In this document: piece by piece, positions 33,617 to 45,074 of the stretch | Layout: each line of letters starts with the position of its first letter | Numbering within the stretch: the first letter of the stretch is position 1 | NCBI GenBank assembly: GCA_029953675.1 | Contig: JAMWBK010000008.1 | Coordinates: 1,025,001-1,089,000, forward strand | Direction of reading: 5' to 3' | Length of the DNA stretch: 64,000 nucleotides | Source: Rhodosorus marinus | Lineage: Eukaryota; Rhodophyta; Stylonematophyceae; Stylonematales; Stylonemataceae | Notes under the pieces: generated by a model | What the model was told of the DNA's origin: nothing | Database searches by the model: none | The model's input: only the letters and a program-made list of their open reading frames with translations | Made by a program: the position numbers and the translations under genes

Positions 33617-34813
33617 ATGGGGTTCGTTGTGTTTGTTACTGGTAGGTAATTCCTGAGCATTACCCGGCATTCTCGCGAGTTCAATGAAATGTTGAATGCA
33701 GTTGTCTTTTGTAGGTGCCGCTGGGTTCATCGGGCAAGCATTTGTGGTTGAGCTTTTGAGGCGTGGAGTTCTCGAGACCGGAGAAGGGTCTCCGAGATCT
33801 ATAGAATCTCTGGTTTTGGCTGATCTTGCAGAAGATATTCCCGTTGTGAAAGGCTACGAGAAAGAGGAACGACTCGTACGTAGAGGAGGCGTTGATATCC
33901 GGGATAAAGGAGCGTTCGACGCGCTGCTGGACGAATATGTCGGAGACGAAGATATGCTTTCGGTCTTCCATCTTGGGGGAATCGCGAGCGGAGATGGTGA
34001 ACGGGATGACCGAGGGGCGGATCTCGCCCTGGACATCAATTTTCTGGGTACTCGGGCTGTGATGACGGCTCTTCGAGAATGGAACAGACGAACTGGAATG
34101 CAGTCAAGATTTGTGTTCACCTCCACGAACGCTGTCTTCGGGCCCACGGAGACAATCACGGACCATTCCAAAGTAATGCCGAGGACTTCGTATGGCACGG
34201 CGAAGGCTATGTGCGAACTCTTAATCAATGATTGGAGCAGACGAGGCTTTCTTGATGGTCGATGTACGCGTATGCCTGCAGTGGTAAGCAGCATCCCTCT
34301 CGGGGATCTCAAGTCCATCCTGCAGATATCTGAATCTGAACACCGAAGCACACGCTCGTTTTGCAGATTCCACGAACGACACAAAATGCCTCGGCCGCCT
34401 CTGCCTGGTCGGAAGTGATTGCCAAGCCTTACGATGGTATCACTGCCGATCTTTCCGTTCCAATGGAGACATTCCTTCCGGTGATCTCAATCTTCCGCAT
34501 GATGGACAACTTGATTAGACTGCATAATATTCCGGACAAGGCCCTCGGGGAAGATCGCGTTGTTGTCATGCCTGCTTTGCCGATCACCCTAGCCGAGGCT
34601 GCAGCCGAGGTCGAAGCAGTTTTCAAGAAGCACGGTCGTCCCATTCCGACTCCGGTCGCATCTTACGAAGAGGACCCTCAGGTTGCGGGTATTGTGAAGG
34701 ACTGGCCCCCACAGCACGCCGTGGTAAGGGCTTTTGAGCTAGGCTGGGGCGTGGACAGGTCTGTTGGCGAGATCATCACTCTTTTCATTGAAAACCGAAG
34801 TGCTTTGCCCTGA
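33617..34813 (+). CDS. NAD-dependent epimerase/dehydratase, DenD-like (D-erythronate dehydrogenase family)
   Basis: Exons 33617-33641, 33715-34283, 34367-34813 give 346 aa. The first exon is only 25 nt (MGFVVFVT plus one base) and completes the Rossmann start VTGAAGFIGQAF across the intron. The SDR catalytic residues appear as TSTNAVFG and YGTAKAMCE (Tyr-x3-Lys). The C-terminal half has RTTQNASAASAW and the segment ending VGEIITLFIENRSAL, as in bacterial DenD/COG0451 proteins that oxidise D-erythronate-type sugar acids. No presequence is evident, so it is probably cytosolic. The family is mainly bacterial, which raises possible transfer, but base composition matches its neighbours and it has introns. 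Substrate is inferred. Confidence 0.8.
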
Positions 34814-35460
34814 GAGACTTGGGACCTGGTTGACATCCGTTTGCCAGTGCAAATTATCTACGCAGCACATTTGATTCCTTTGCTCTTGGTCAGAGTGAGC
34901 ATGGCCGAGATTCGAGGTGCTACGTAGAAACAGGTGCTGGAGATGGAAGTGGTTTGGGACAGCGGCTTTCCACTGGTTGCTGCATGAACTTTCCCGGGGA
35001 CCATGCTGTCTTATGATTGCCAAATGGCGAGAACAAACGCTTTTACGGTTTGGATTGCGGATTCCTGAGCAAGGAGGAGGCCAAGACGCTGTGTAAGGGG
35101 CCCACTCATGATTAGCAGGGAGGCTACTTTGTGTAGATCCTGCGGACAGAAATTTGTAGTAGAAAATGAATCTGTGTATCTACCCAACAAACGTGAAGTG
35201 TTTGACTTCAAAAGAGTCCTGTCTTGGAATTCTCTTCGCTTGCAGGAATACCAACCTACAGAAGATCCCTACTGATTCGAGATACCCGAAGCTCGAATGA
35301 GCAACTCTGCCTTGGCAGTGCTCTTTAAGATTCCAACCAACGGAAACCAATGATCACTGATTGTTCGAATGATGAGTCTGACCCTGATCACTTTGGGGGT
35401 TCGCAACAGACTACTCAAATGCGACCTGCTCCCCAACCCCCCTTAAGTGGACATGTAAAT
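34814..35460. other. Intergenic; nothing recognised
   Basis: Follows the DenD-like gene and precedes the 248-bp repeat array. Short ORFs only, none recognisable. Confidence 0.45.
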
Positions 35461-36132
35461 GAGTAGCGAAGAACGCATTTGAATCGGAAGCTAGTCAGCA
35501 AGGGTTTGTAATCGACAATGTCCGCTTAGGTGGACATCCGAACATGCTATTCTCCACCGAAGCCTTTCCCCGTTCACGAGCACCACGCTCTCTCCGAAGG
35601 CGAGTTGGCCCTCCGACAACCCGCAGTTTCCAGACTCGTCTACAGCAGTGCAGTCCGCCGAATGTAAACAAAGAGCGAGGACAGCAGGAACGGATTCCAT
35701 AGATAAATGAGTAGCGAAGAACGCATTTGAATCGGAAGCTAGTCAGCCAGAGTTTGTAATCGACAATGTCCCCTTAGATGGACATCCGAACATGCTAATC
35801 TCCAACGAAGCCTTTCCCCGTTCACGAGCATCGCGCTCTCTCCGAAGGCGAATTGCCCCTCCGGCAACCTGCAGTTTCCAGAATCGTCTACAGCAGTGCA
35901 GTCTGCCGAATGTCCATAAAAAGCGAGGACAGCAGGAACGGATTCCACAGATAAACGAGTAGCGAAGAACGCATTTGAATCGGAAGCTAGTCAGCCAGAG
36001 TTTGTAATCGACAATGTCCGCTTAGGTGGACATCCGAACATGCTATTCTCCACCGAAGCCTTTCCCCGTTCACGAGCACCACGCTCTCTCCGAAGCCGAG
36101 TTGGCCCTCCGGCAACCCTTGCTTTCCAGAAT
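35461..36132. repeat. 248-bp tandem repeat, about 2.7 copies
   Basis: Copies start with GAGTAGCGAAGAACGCATTT at 35461, 35709 and 35957 (period 248 bp); the third is cut off near 36132. Copies 1 and 3 are much more alike than either is to copy 2. Each of the first two copies contains an intact minus-strand ORF of 69 codons (MESVPAVLA at the start, RLQTLAD at the end), and the third keeps its C-terminal half fused to unrelated sequence. As 248 is not a multiple of 3, each ORF has its own start and stop. Satellite or amplified short gene; undecided. Confidence 0.85.
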
Positions 36133-37167
36133 TTGCCTTGTACGATCTGCACGTCATCCCACTTACGATATATTTCAAATAAACTATCAATCTTATTTAA
36201 TGCGCAAATAAATCAAAACACCGTATAGTTTATACGTTAATATCAAGATTCCTTTACGTTTAAAGAGATTCATGAATTCAAAACAAAAACGTCCTGCGCG
36301 AACGCAATAGGGGGTGCCAAAAAAGAAAATATCTCGAAATGTTGTTTTTAGTAATTCCAGGAGAGATCATTGTATTTACGAACTGTGAACAGAGGGGTAA
36401 GAATAATGGAAATCGAAGTGCAAAGGAGCGTTAACGATAGGATTCTCCCGAATTCCGACCACACAGAGAGGGGGGGTAATGCGTTTCTGCAATATAGCTC
36501 AAAGTTTGACCATGACGACAAAAAAAAAGTATCCTTCTTTTATACTAAAAAACATTATTTGAGTTTGGAACCTGTCCCGGACGGAAATCGCCAACACTGC
36601 TTGGCACAAGAGAGCAGACGGGAAAACGAGAAAGAGGAGCAGGGGGGGGGGTGCCGGGATAACCCTATTGTCAGCTTCAAAATTATATTCTCAAGCAACT
36701 ATATCGGTTAAGTTCCAATTTTTTCTTTCAGTAAAGATGAAGATTTGAGATTCCTCCAATATTTTCTTAGCTTCCGGTTGGATATGGGCAATATTGATTG
36801 TAAGATGCTATCAGTTTGGTATGTTCACAGAACGGATCCCCCCGTTCTTTTTCTCTTGAGCAGAAAGGAGGAAGGTTATGATGGAGGGGGGTTTCTATTT
36901 TTAACAAAAAAAATTCAAAAGGGTTTTCGGAAATTTTGATACGCGCTCCAAACCCTTTACGTTTTGGGTGAAATAATACCGGGAGCGTGCATACTTGGAT
37001 AAATGCTGCTAGTACAAATAGAGTAATTTACAAAAGCGAAGCTTAGCCAGGGTTGCGAATTGAGAATCCGTTAAAAACCTCCCAACTGATTCTTTTGAAC
37101 CACCAATGAAGAGGAGCCTTCCATGCGAAATATCCAATGATCATCCATAGACTACACTACCGGTAGA

Positions 37168-37194
37168 AATAGGGCCACTAACAGTGGCCCTATT
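37168..37194. repeat. Perfect hairpin (12-bp stem, 3-nt loop)
   Basis: AATAGGGCCACT, loop AAC, AGTGGCCCTATT. GC-rich stem in AT-rich intergenic DNA. No ORF or transposon end nearby. The same 12/3/12 geometry recurs at 52645. Confidence 0.65.
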
Positions 37195-37319
37195 AATACG
37201 CTTAGGACCAATCGTAATCCAACTGTCACGGAGAAAATGATGAGATTGTTGTATTCCTTTTAATGTTGACGAGTTTTGAGCACGGCGAGCCGGTTCAACA
37301 CAGATTTTTCTTTTTAAAA

Positions 37320-37337
37320 AGGCGTTTGTATACGCCT
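37320..37337. repeat. Short hairpin (6-bp stem, 6-nt loop)
   Basis: AGGCGT, loop TTGTAT, ACGCCT, preceded by a T/A tract. Weak alone but 125 bp from the stronger hairpin at 37168. Confidence 0.35.
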
Positions 37338-38128
37338 CGATTAGACTTCAACTGGAGTAGACCCTCGAAGAAAAATTTTCTTAGCTAATGATTGGTCAAC
37401 CAATCTACCCCCTGGGAACGTTTTGGGTGCTTTGCTGATCATCTATAAATTAGTGATTAAAATATGGAGTATAGAAATCTCGTGAAAAGGAAGTGCAACT
37501 ATGAATTTCAATATTTTCTTAGTGAATACCAATTCTGTACCGCTTTCTTCTATCCATGAAAAAGTTCAAAAGTTCTACGGAGAAATGAAAGAATACCGAT
37601 CCACGATCGATTAATTGCTCTTCACTCAAATAAAATCAAAGATAATAAAATATTTATGGTTTTCAAGACTATTGTATGCAACTGATTGGACAGAATGATA
37701 GGGTTACGGGGGTAAACTCAAATGGACGTGTACCCATCGATATCCTTCTTTTTTCTTATGTGATTCATGTATTTGTTTCGTTTCCTTGGGGGTAAGCGAG
37801 CCCGAGATTTTTGAGCCTCCGCTGAGGATAGTTCAGGAAGCTATTTGCTCGATTTTGTCAGGGGGGGTAGGCATGTGTAGAGGTGCAGGCAGGAGCAGTG
37901 AGCAGCGGGGAGGTCTGAAGAGAAGCAGGGCTGCACTGGTGGAACTCTGCGGAATGGATGCGCAAGCTGTGGAATAGCCGCAGCTGAGGGAGTGAGATAA
38001 ATAGCCTGGACGAAGAAGATCTTGTATAGTATATGAGCCTTGTACAGGAAGGTGTTCTGTTGGAGTGAAGTCTGGTGGGTCTGCTGGTCTGGCTTTGGTT
38101 GGGTTTGTTCCTGGTACTGATTGAAAAG

Positions 38129-39739
38129 ATGTCGAGTCAAGAGAGTGTTACGATGGCGGAGACAGCAGGCTTTCACGCTGTCTGCGAGAAGGCGGATGGC
38201 TTCGACGATCTGAGGAAACCTGAGATTACAGTCCTTCGAGAAGAAGACGCAGAACTGGCTCAGGCAGAGTTCTTATCGGACCTCCAACTGGGACTCAATT
38301 CCAAATCCAAGTACCTCTCGTCGCTCTACTTTTATGATGACCTCGGATCTCGTAAGTTGCTTCCACAGATGATCTTGGTAGACAGATTTGCTATGCAGTT
38401 CAATGCATGTTGCGTTTCTGTTGCACATCCGCCCCTGCTAGCATTGGATTTCTTGCATGATGCGAGTACCCGATGAGGAAAATTGTCAGAAGAGCGCCAG
38501 ACCAAACATTGCTGAGATCCGTCTGCCTTGTCCTGCCCTCATAACAGAACTCTTCTCGAGGATCACCGAGCTGGACGAGTACTACCCAACCAACTGCGAG
38601 GTGGACATACTTCAGTCATCATCCAACGAGATCGTTCACGACCTTGTGGACGGCGCTATTAAAGAAGGAAAGCAGATAAACTTGATAGAACTAGGTGCTG
38701 GTGATGGCCGGAAGACGTGTGTGCTGCTGGAGGCGCTGCTGGCGAACGACGTCAAGTTCAAGTTCTTCCCCGTTGATATTTCCCGTGAAGCTGTAGAGAT
38801 GTTGATGCATCGAGTTTATAGGCGATTTGGCGACAGAGTGAGAGTCCATGGAGTTGTCGCGGACAACCTGCAGGGGCTTTCATGGATCCGTGAGAATTTT
38901 ACTTCAGGCTCGAACGTCGCACTCTTCCTCGGCAGTTCCATAGGTGAGATGACGTATCACTCAGTCTCGCAGAGCCAGGGATTTGGTCATATTGGAGCGC
39001 TCAATGGCCGTCCAACTCGGATGCCCCAGGCAACTTTCCCACGGAGGCAGCCCAATCGTTCCTAGCTGGCGTTCAGAAGTCGCTGAACAGTGGGGACAAG
39101 CTGTTCATCGGTTTTGACTTGCTAAAGGTTGGTGGAATGCCTGTCTGACCTGCCTGATTGACCAGCGGCCGCTTACAGACTAGCAATTCCGTGTTCAGGA
39201 TCCCGAGATAATGAGAAGAGCGTACTCTGACCAACTCGGGGTGACGGCACAGTTCAACTACAACTTGCTGCGAAGAATCAACAATGAGTTCAACGCCAAT
39301 TTTGACCTTGGCTCATTCTACCACGTCGCCAATTTCAATGTGGCCCTGGGTGGGATGGAGTCGTGGCTTATTTCATCGAAGGATCAGACCGTAAGCACCT
39401 TATCCTCTCCTAAACGCGTGTCAAACCGGAAGATCATTGTACTTGGATCCTTATCCGTCCTCTCTTCCGCTCGTCATGTGATGCAGGTGGACATACCCGG
39501 TTGTGGTACATTTCAGTTTAATAGTTTCGAGGGTATTCACACAGAGTATTCATTCAAGTATTCCGACAAATCGATAAGCGAGCTTGCGGCTGGCTCTGGG
39601 TTTAAGGTACTGATGTCGAATACTTTTGCCAGTCAGCCAGTGCATGGTTGCTAACAATTCTCCCCGACTCGTTTTTCAGGAAACGAAGTTGTATAGGGAT
39701 CGGAAGAACTGGTATGCCGATGCCGTATGGACCGCATAG
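38129..39739 (+). CDS. EGTD: EgtD-type L-histidine N-alpha-methyltransferase (ergothioneine pathway)
   Basis: Exons 38129-38351, 38548-38943, 39030-39127, 39199-39390, 39487-39606, 39680-39739 give 362 aa. Family landmarks: FLSDLQLGLNSKSKYL at the N-side, YFYDDLGSQLFSRITEL and EYYPT (residues 85-89), SAM motif ELGAGDGRKT (122-131), GSSIGNFP, then GDKLFIGFDLLKD, NYNLLRRINNEF and IHTEYSFKYS. The glutamate and serine of the TEYS segment match residues that bind the histidine amino group in bacterial EgtD. It trimethylates histidine to hercynine. It is a stand-alone methyltransferase, not fused to a sulfoxide synthase as in fungal Egt1, and no partner enzyme is in the window. The first intron (196 nt) is long for this window. 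Confidence 0.88.
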
Positions 39740-40106
39740 GATAGAGTTGCGCACGCGGTTCAGCAGCACACATGTCCTAGTGCACCCTCTTTACTTTCTT
39801 TTCTTTATTTTCCGTAAACTATTGTCGTGAGGCTCCCGGTTGTTCCGTTTGGGTTTGAGTCATGAACCGCTCGGTTCAGAGTTTCCGAGGACGCAAGGTT
39901 CAAACCTTCGAGAGCAGTGAGGGACCAAGCACTTTCGCCTGAACTTTTTACGCTGTTGAGTTTTGTTAAGTTTACTCGTGGTGTGACCAAAAGATTCTGA
40001 ATTCTAGTCCCCGGGCCTCTCAACTTTGCAGAAAGTCCTTGTTACATACACGACGATCGATCGCTTCTACCCCCGTACATTGGTATGACTAGCAACTGCA
40101 TAAACC
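39740..40106. other. 3' region between convergent genes
   Basis: Between the EgtD stop and the 3' end of the parvulin gene. No ORF of note. Confidence 0.5.
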
Positions 40107-41567
40107 TTATTCGCCTCGCGCAGCGGTTTGGGCCTTGCTGCTCTCGAGTCGCTTTGCTTCTTTTTCCTCCTGCTCCAACCGGTCTCGAGCTCTGACAGCC
40201 GCCAATCTCAGCGACGCACTGAGAACATCAACTCTATCGTCGTAGACCTTGGCGTTGTCGTGGGTTAGCGCAAGATAATGGTTTGATGCGTCCCTTAACG
40301 AAAAGGTCTCAAAGTATGTCACGACCTCAGAAACTTTGCTCTCCTGGACCCCGTATCTAGAGGCATGGCAAAGCAATTCGTGAGTAGGAGCTACCCTGAA
40401 CGTCTCACTCGATTGTTTTCAGTACTTTTCAGTTACGGAATACCTTTTGGCGACCTCGTTGGCGAGGAAATCCTCCCTGCTCTTGTAGTATTCGTTGATG
40501 ATATCCGTGGTCTGCGCACCATTGAGCCTTCCGGGAGCGACTTCGTTGAGCACGCTCTTCATAGATCTCACCGACGATGCTATCGCCCGCTTCTTCCTCG
40601 GGTTCGCCGTCCGCTGTGGGACAGTATCTTCAGCAGCTGATGACGAAATAGCGCTGGATAAGGAATTTACCATGTCGCGATGCTTCAGCGCGACTGTGAA
40701 TCCCTATTAGTTAAAAAGAAAAGCGGAAGCATTAGAATTTGTGTTGCATGAGAAACGGAGACTTTCAAGAGGGATATATTTTAGTTGGTATCCTCAGGTG
40801 CAGGACTATGGCTTTTGCTGCGTCATCGGTTGAGGAAAGTCTCCACGATCGGCGCTCGTATTGCTCAAGTGTTGTTTCAAGCAAAGAAACGCTTACCGAA
40901 TCAACGTCGGCATACTTTATGGTTTCGACCTCCATAACGTGGAATCCATGTTTGCTTTGGATAATTTGACGTTTGCCAACTGCATCGGTGCTAAAGGCCG
41001 CCCTCTCAAAGTCCTTGTCAGTTTTTCCTGGGGCAATCCAGCCAAGCTCACCCCCAGTGTTCTTGGAGGGACATGACGACATTTCCGCAGCTACAGCTCC
41101 GAAACTCAATCCATTCTCGACCTTTTTCAGTGCATTTTCTGCTTGTTCCCTCGTCTCAACGAGAATGTGTTTGACTTTAACCAAGTCCACCTTCTGTACC
41201 GAGCTGCAAGAGCCAGCCACATGAAACGAAGCAGGCTCAGCCAATATTCCGAGCAACCTCCGTCGATCAGTCCTCACCTGGCATGTTTCACCGCCTCGGT
41301 CCTCTCTGTTGCCATTTGGTCCTGTTTATGAATAAAATCCAGGATCCAAGCGGCCTGAGCGGTCTGAGGACGTTCAATGTCGTCCGTAGCACTGCTCTTC
41401 GCTGAGCCGGCCTCCTTTACAACTGCTGAGCTCGCCTCCTTTGCAGCCGCTGAGCTCGCCTCTGTTGCAACCGCTGAGCTCACCTCCTTTGCAGCTGCGG
41501 AGCTTGCCTCCTTTACAGCTGCGGAGCTCGCCACTTTCTGCACTGCCTTTGAACCACCGGACCCCAT
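40107..41567 (-). CDS. Parvulin-type peptidyl-prolyl isomerase with repeat-rich N-terminus and helical C-terminus
   Basis: Exons 41567-41278, 41203-40897, 40703-40444, 40356-40107 join in phase to 368 aa. N-terminus MGSGGSKAVQKV, then an octapeptide repeat (SSAAAKEA-like). The parvulin domain follows: VKVKHILVETREQAENAL, FGAVAAEMSSCPSKN, GGELGWIAPGK, FERAAF and SKHGFHVMEVE, the PpiC/Pin1-like core. The C-terminal 160 residues are charged and helical (KKRAIASSVRSMKSVLNEV; REDFLANEVAKRY) and unrecognised. The link between parvulin and C-terminus crosses a 193-nt intron (40896-40704); alternatively they are two genes, the second starting at ATG 40673, but the 85-bp gap lacks the usual upstream flank, favouring one. 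Confidence 0.65.
41411..41532 (-). repeat. 24-bp coding tandem repeat in the parvulin gene
   Basis: About five diverged copies of a 24-bp unit encode an eight-residue repeat of the type SSA-x-x-KEA on the minus strand. It would form an Ala/Glu/Lys-rich, probably helical or disordered linker. Codon differences between copies show it is not brand new. Confidence 0.8.
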
Positions 41568-42975
41568 GATCAAGATCGCATGCTCTACTCCAGAATACGT
41601 TTTAGGATCTCTCAAGTCAGCAACCCGCAAAACAAACTCCTGATATGGTATCAACACTGAAGCTGAAAACTCGATACATCAGAGATTTCGGACTTCAGTC
41701 CGCAGAGATGCACCGATTTTCACAATTCCTGAGCCCATTACTGATCACTGACTGTCTAAACCAACCATATATCAAGTCAAGAATGAGAAATCCTACGACG
41801 AATTTTTGAGTACAATGGATTCCCGGCCTTTTCCGTTCACTCTTGAACCCGCTCCAGTGGAAGCACAGTGGCACGTCGACCCCCGGCGAATTGCACACAG
41901 ATTTCCTCGTTGAGACGGTCTAAAGGAAAAGTCCGCTCCTGCTTGCCGCTGAGTTTCCATACCAGAGTGACATCCACTAGAGCCAGATAAAATGGGGACT
42001 AGGGACTGTTGACTAGAACATAGTACTCCTAGCATTCGTTTTCAGCAAGCTCCGTTGGAGCTGCTCGGTGACTCACTGGGAATCCCATGGCGTGGTCGGT
42101 CTTGATATAGGTGGCAAGGAAGATCCGCCACAATAGGGATTGGAGTAGGTCTTGCTTCCCTCACCGATCACTACTACGTTGATAAAGCCGCGATGGTAAG
42201 GTGACTCCTTGGAATTTGGAAGCATTGCAAAATCGATGAAATGGGGTGACTCCACTTTCGATGCAGTACTTAGTACTTATTATCAACATGACGCTTATGT
42301 TTTTTGGGACCTTGGATAGTTTCTAGATTGGAGCGAGTTTGCTCACGCTCTGAGAAAGTTCTCGATGTCGTTCTCTCTGCGGATGTGAAAGATCTTTAGC
42401 CCTCCTGCGATCGATGCTTGGGTGGCAGAAAATGCGCCTTGATTGTGCGGGAGCATAAATGTCTGTCAGAGAATTCCACTTGCGAAAAAATACAAACTGA
42501 CGATTTCCAAACACATCAACAAACATCCTTCATCGACTCCTCCCTATCGAATCCCGCCTTTTCCAACACCCCCATAACCCTGCACATTGTGCTCCCCTTT
42601 CAAAGACGCATATGTTGTCACGGGCGGTGATAGATTACAAAAGTATCATTCGCCATTGAAAGTCGGCCGTGTAGTTTCAATTGAATTTCTTGAATGGAAG
42701 GATGTGAACGAATTTTTTTCGGGTTTGCTGTGATCAGTTTGTGTTTTCAGTGAAGAAGAAGCATTTTCGATTGCTTGATTCTGGGTTTAGAGGAGTCGAG
42801 TTGGGGGAGTGCTTAGAAGGGCTTTGCATAGATCTTGGTAGTTTGGAAGAAAGGGAAGGATCAGGTTGTCCGAGGAGGTCTGATCTGTGAAGGTTTGTGG
42901 TTACGATTTGCTAGAAGATCTCGGAATTTCTTAGCGGGGAAGATTATTAGGTGGTGAAGCTTTGAAAGTTCAAGG
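41568..42975. other. Intergenic; possible unresolved minus-strand gene; CCT1 flank
   Basis: 42480-42615 is C/A-rich on +, which elsewhere marks a minus-strand start. A minus ATG at 42456 opens MLPHNQGAFSATQASIAGG to a donor near 42340, and a separate open stretch at 42255-42073 reads INVVVIGEGSKTYSNPY, but I could not join them in phase. So a small minus gene at about 41700-42456 is possible. 42660-42975 is G/T-rich ahead of CCT1. Confidence 0.3.
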
Positions 42976-45074
42976 ATGGCTTCACAAGGCTTGTCTGTCG
43001 ATGGAGAGCGTCAGCATGGGCAAGATGTTCGCACTGCGAATGTGACTGCTTGCGTCGCCATTTCGAATATTGTAAAATCGAGTTTAGGTCCCGTGGGGTT
43101 GGACAAGATGTTGGTAGATCAGGTGGGTGATGTAACTGTAACAAATGACGGCGCAACAATCTTGAAACTTTTAGAAGTTGAGCATCCCGCGGCGAAACTA
43201 CTTGTTGAACTTGCCGAGCAGCAAGATGAGGAAGTTGGAGATGGTAGGAAATCCGAACATGCCAAGCGGTTAGGGCATTATCTAGTGCTCAGAGGTTACT
43301 CTTCTTTTGTTGTATATGCTTGCGTATGGAAAGGGACAACTTCGGTGGTCATTCTTGCCGCAGAGCTGCTAAGAAGAGCGAACGAACTAGTCCGATCGAG
43401 AATCCACCCAACGACGGTTATTGCAGGATACAGGCTTGCTATGCGTGAAGCCTGCAAGTACATTAAATCTACTTTGGTAAGAACTAAACCGCACTATATA
43501 GAAGGATTTTCTTCCCTGTTTCTCGGATCCTCATGGACGAGCGTGTGCGCTAAATTCTACTGGCTCGTTATCATTGCAGGCGACTCCGATTGATAAGCTA
43601 GGTCGCGAAGCCCTCGTGAACGCGGCGAAAACGTCACTCAGCTCGAAGATCCTGGGATCTGCAGAATCTGATCTCTTCGCGAATATAGCTGTTGACGCCG
43701 TAATGGCCACGAAGTCTTCGAAAAAAGAGGACGGAGAGATGTACCCGCTAAGCTCCATTCATATGCTCAAAGCGCAAGGAAAGTCGGCGAGTGAGTCACA
43801 AATTATGCAGGGCTACGTCCTGAATGCACCGAGAGCGTCTCAGAGCATGCCAACATCGTACGACTCAAAAGCAACCGCCAATGAAAGGCAAGAGCTTTCA
43901 ATCAGAGTGTACTGGCTGAAGACGTCTCCCATTTTTTCACTCTGGATGGCAACGATTCAGGGTATCCCCAGCGAAGATTGCTCTGCTCGGATTCGACCTT
44001 AGGAGAGCGAAGATGAAGATGGGAGTTACAGTAACTCTAAACAACCCGGAGGAAATCAACAAAATACAGGAGAAAGAAATCGATCTGACTGCTCTGCGGA
44101 TACAGACGGTGCTCAATGCCGGAGCGAACGTTATCTTCACAACCAAAGGTATGGACCAGGTCGAGGAGGCCGTCATGCTTGTTCACAGGACTAGCCGAGT
44201 TGCGCTAATTCGGGCAACTGGTCCTCCTGATTGACAGGTATTGATGACTCTGCGCTGAAGTACTTCAGCGGCGGCAATGCAATCGCCTGTAGGAGGGTCA
44301 CGATGAAGGACATGAGGCGAATAGCGAGAGCTACGGGCGCGACACTTCAACTGAATATGGCAGATTTGAACGGGGACGAATCGTTCGATCCGTCTATGCT
44401 TGGCCATGCGGAAGAGGTCTACGAGGATAAGATCAGGGATGACACTGTGATGATGATCAAAGGGCCAAAAGTGCAACCGATCAACACCGTGCTGCTCAGA
44501 GGGCCCAACGAAATGATGTGCGATGAAATGCAGAGATCTCTCATCGATGCCACCTCCGTTGTCAAGAGAATGCTCGACTCAAACATGGTCGTGGCAGGAG
44601 GAGGTGCTATCGAGGCTGCAGTGTCGACACATTTGGAAAACTTTGCCACTATGCTGGGAAGTCGGGAGCAGTTGGCTATTGCAGAATTCGCCGAGGCACT
44701 TTTGGTTATTCCAAAAACCCTGGCAGTGAATGCAGCCAAGGACGCAACCGATCTTGGTAAGTTCAGCCCAGCAGTGGACGCTTATCTAGACAATAACTGA
44801 CTTGATTTTGGGAACTTGCACATGCTCAGTCGCCAAACTTCGGGCGGTGCACAGTCTCGCACAATCAGATCCAACCAAGATCTCCCTTTCGAAATGTGGC
44901 CTTGATCTGGCTGAGGGGGCCGTGAGAAATAACTTCAACGCCGGTGTTATTGAACCTGCCGTGGGGAAGATTAAGGTTATCCAGTTTGCCACGGAGGCTG
45001 CTCTAACGGTCCTTCGTATCGACGACCTCATCAAACTCAATAAGAAAGAAAACACCGGAGAGGCTCTAGAGTAG
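42976..45074 (+). CDS. CCT1: T-complex protein 1 subunit alpha (CCT1)
   Basis: Exons 42976-43243, 43334-43476, 43580-43857, 43961-44148, 44238-44756, 44830-45074 give 546 aa, standard for CCT1. Group II chaperonin motifs are intact: [41 protein letters not shown] (formed across intron 1), and [17 protein letters not shown]. The C-terminal [12 protein letters not shown] and [14 protein letters not shown] identify the alpha subunit. CCT folds actin and tubulin among other clients in the cytosol; the other seven subunits are not here. The exon 3/4 junction was placed so that [15 protein letters not shown] runs in frame, as in other CCT1. Confidence 0.96.

Larger units (their letters stand above)
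36133..38128. other. AT-rich gene-poor region, then G/T-rich flank of the EgtD gene
   Basis: 2 kb with no recognisable gene. It holds two small hairpins at 37168 and 37320. From about 37770 the + strand becomes G/T-rich ahead of the ATG at 38129. The 36370-36711 frame lacks a proper start and looks noncoding. Confidence 0.5.

Noticed and set aside
35461-36132. CRISPR-like array
   Set aside because: Period is 248 bp with no distinct spacers; it is a simple tandem repeat in a eukaryotic nuclear genome.
36370-36711. 113-codon + ORF in the AT-rich gap
   Set aside because: No ATG at its start, biased composition, no domain and no splice partners; isolated.
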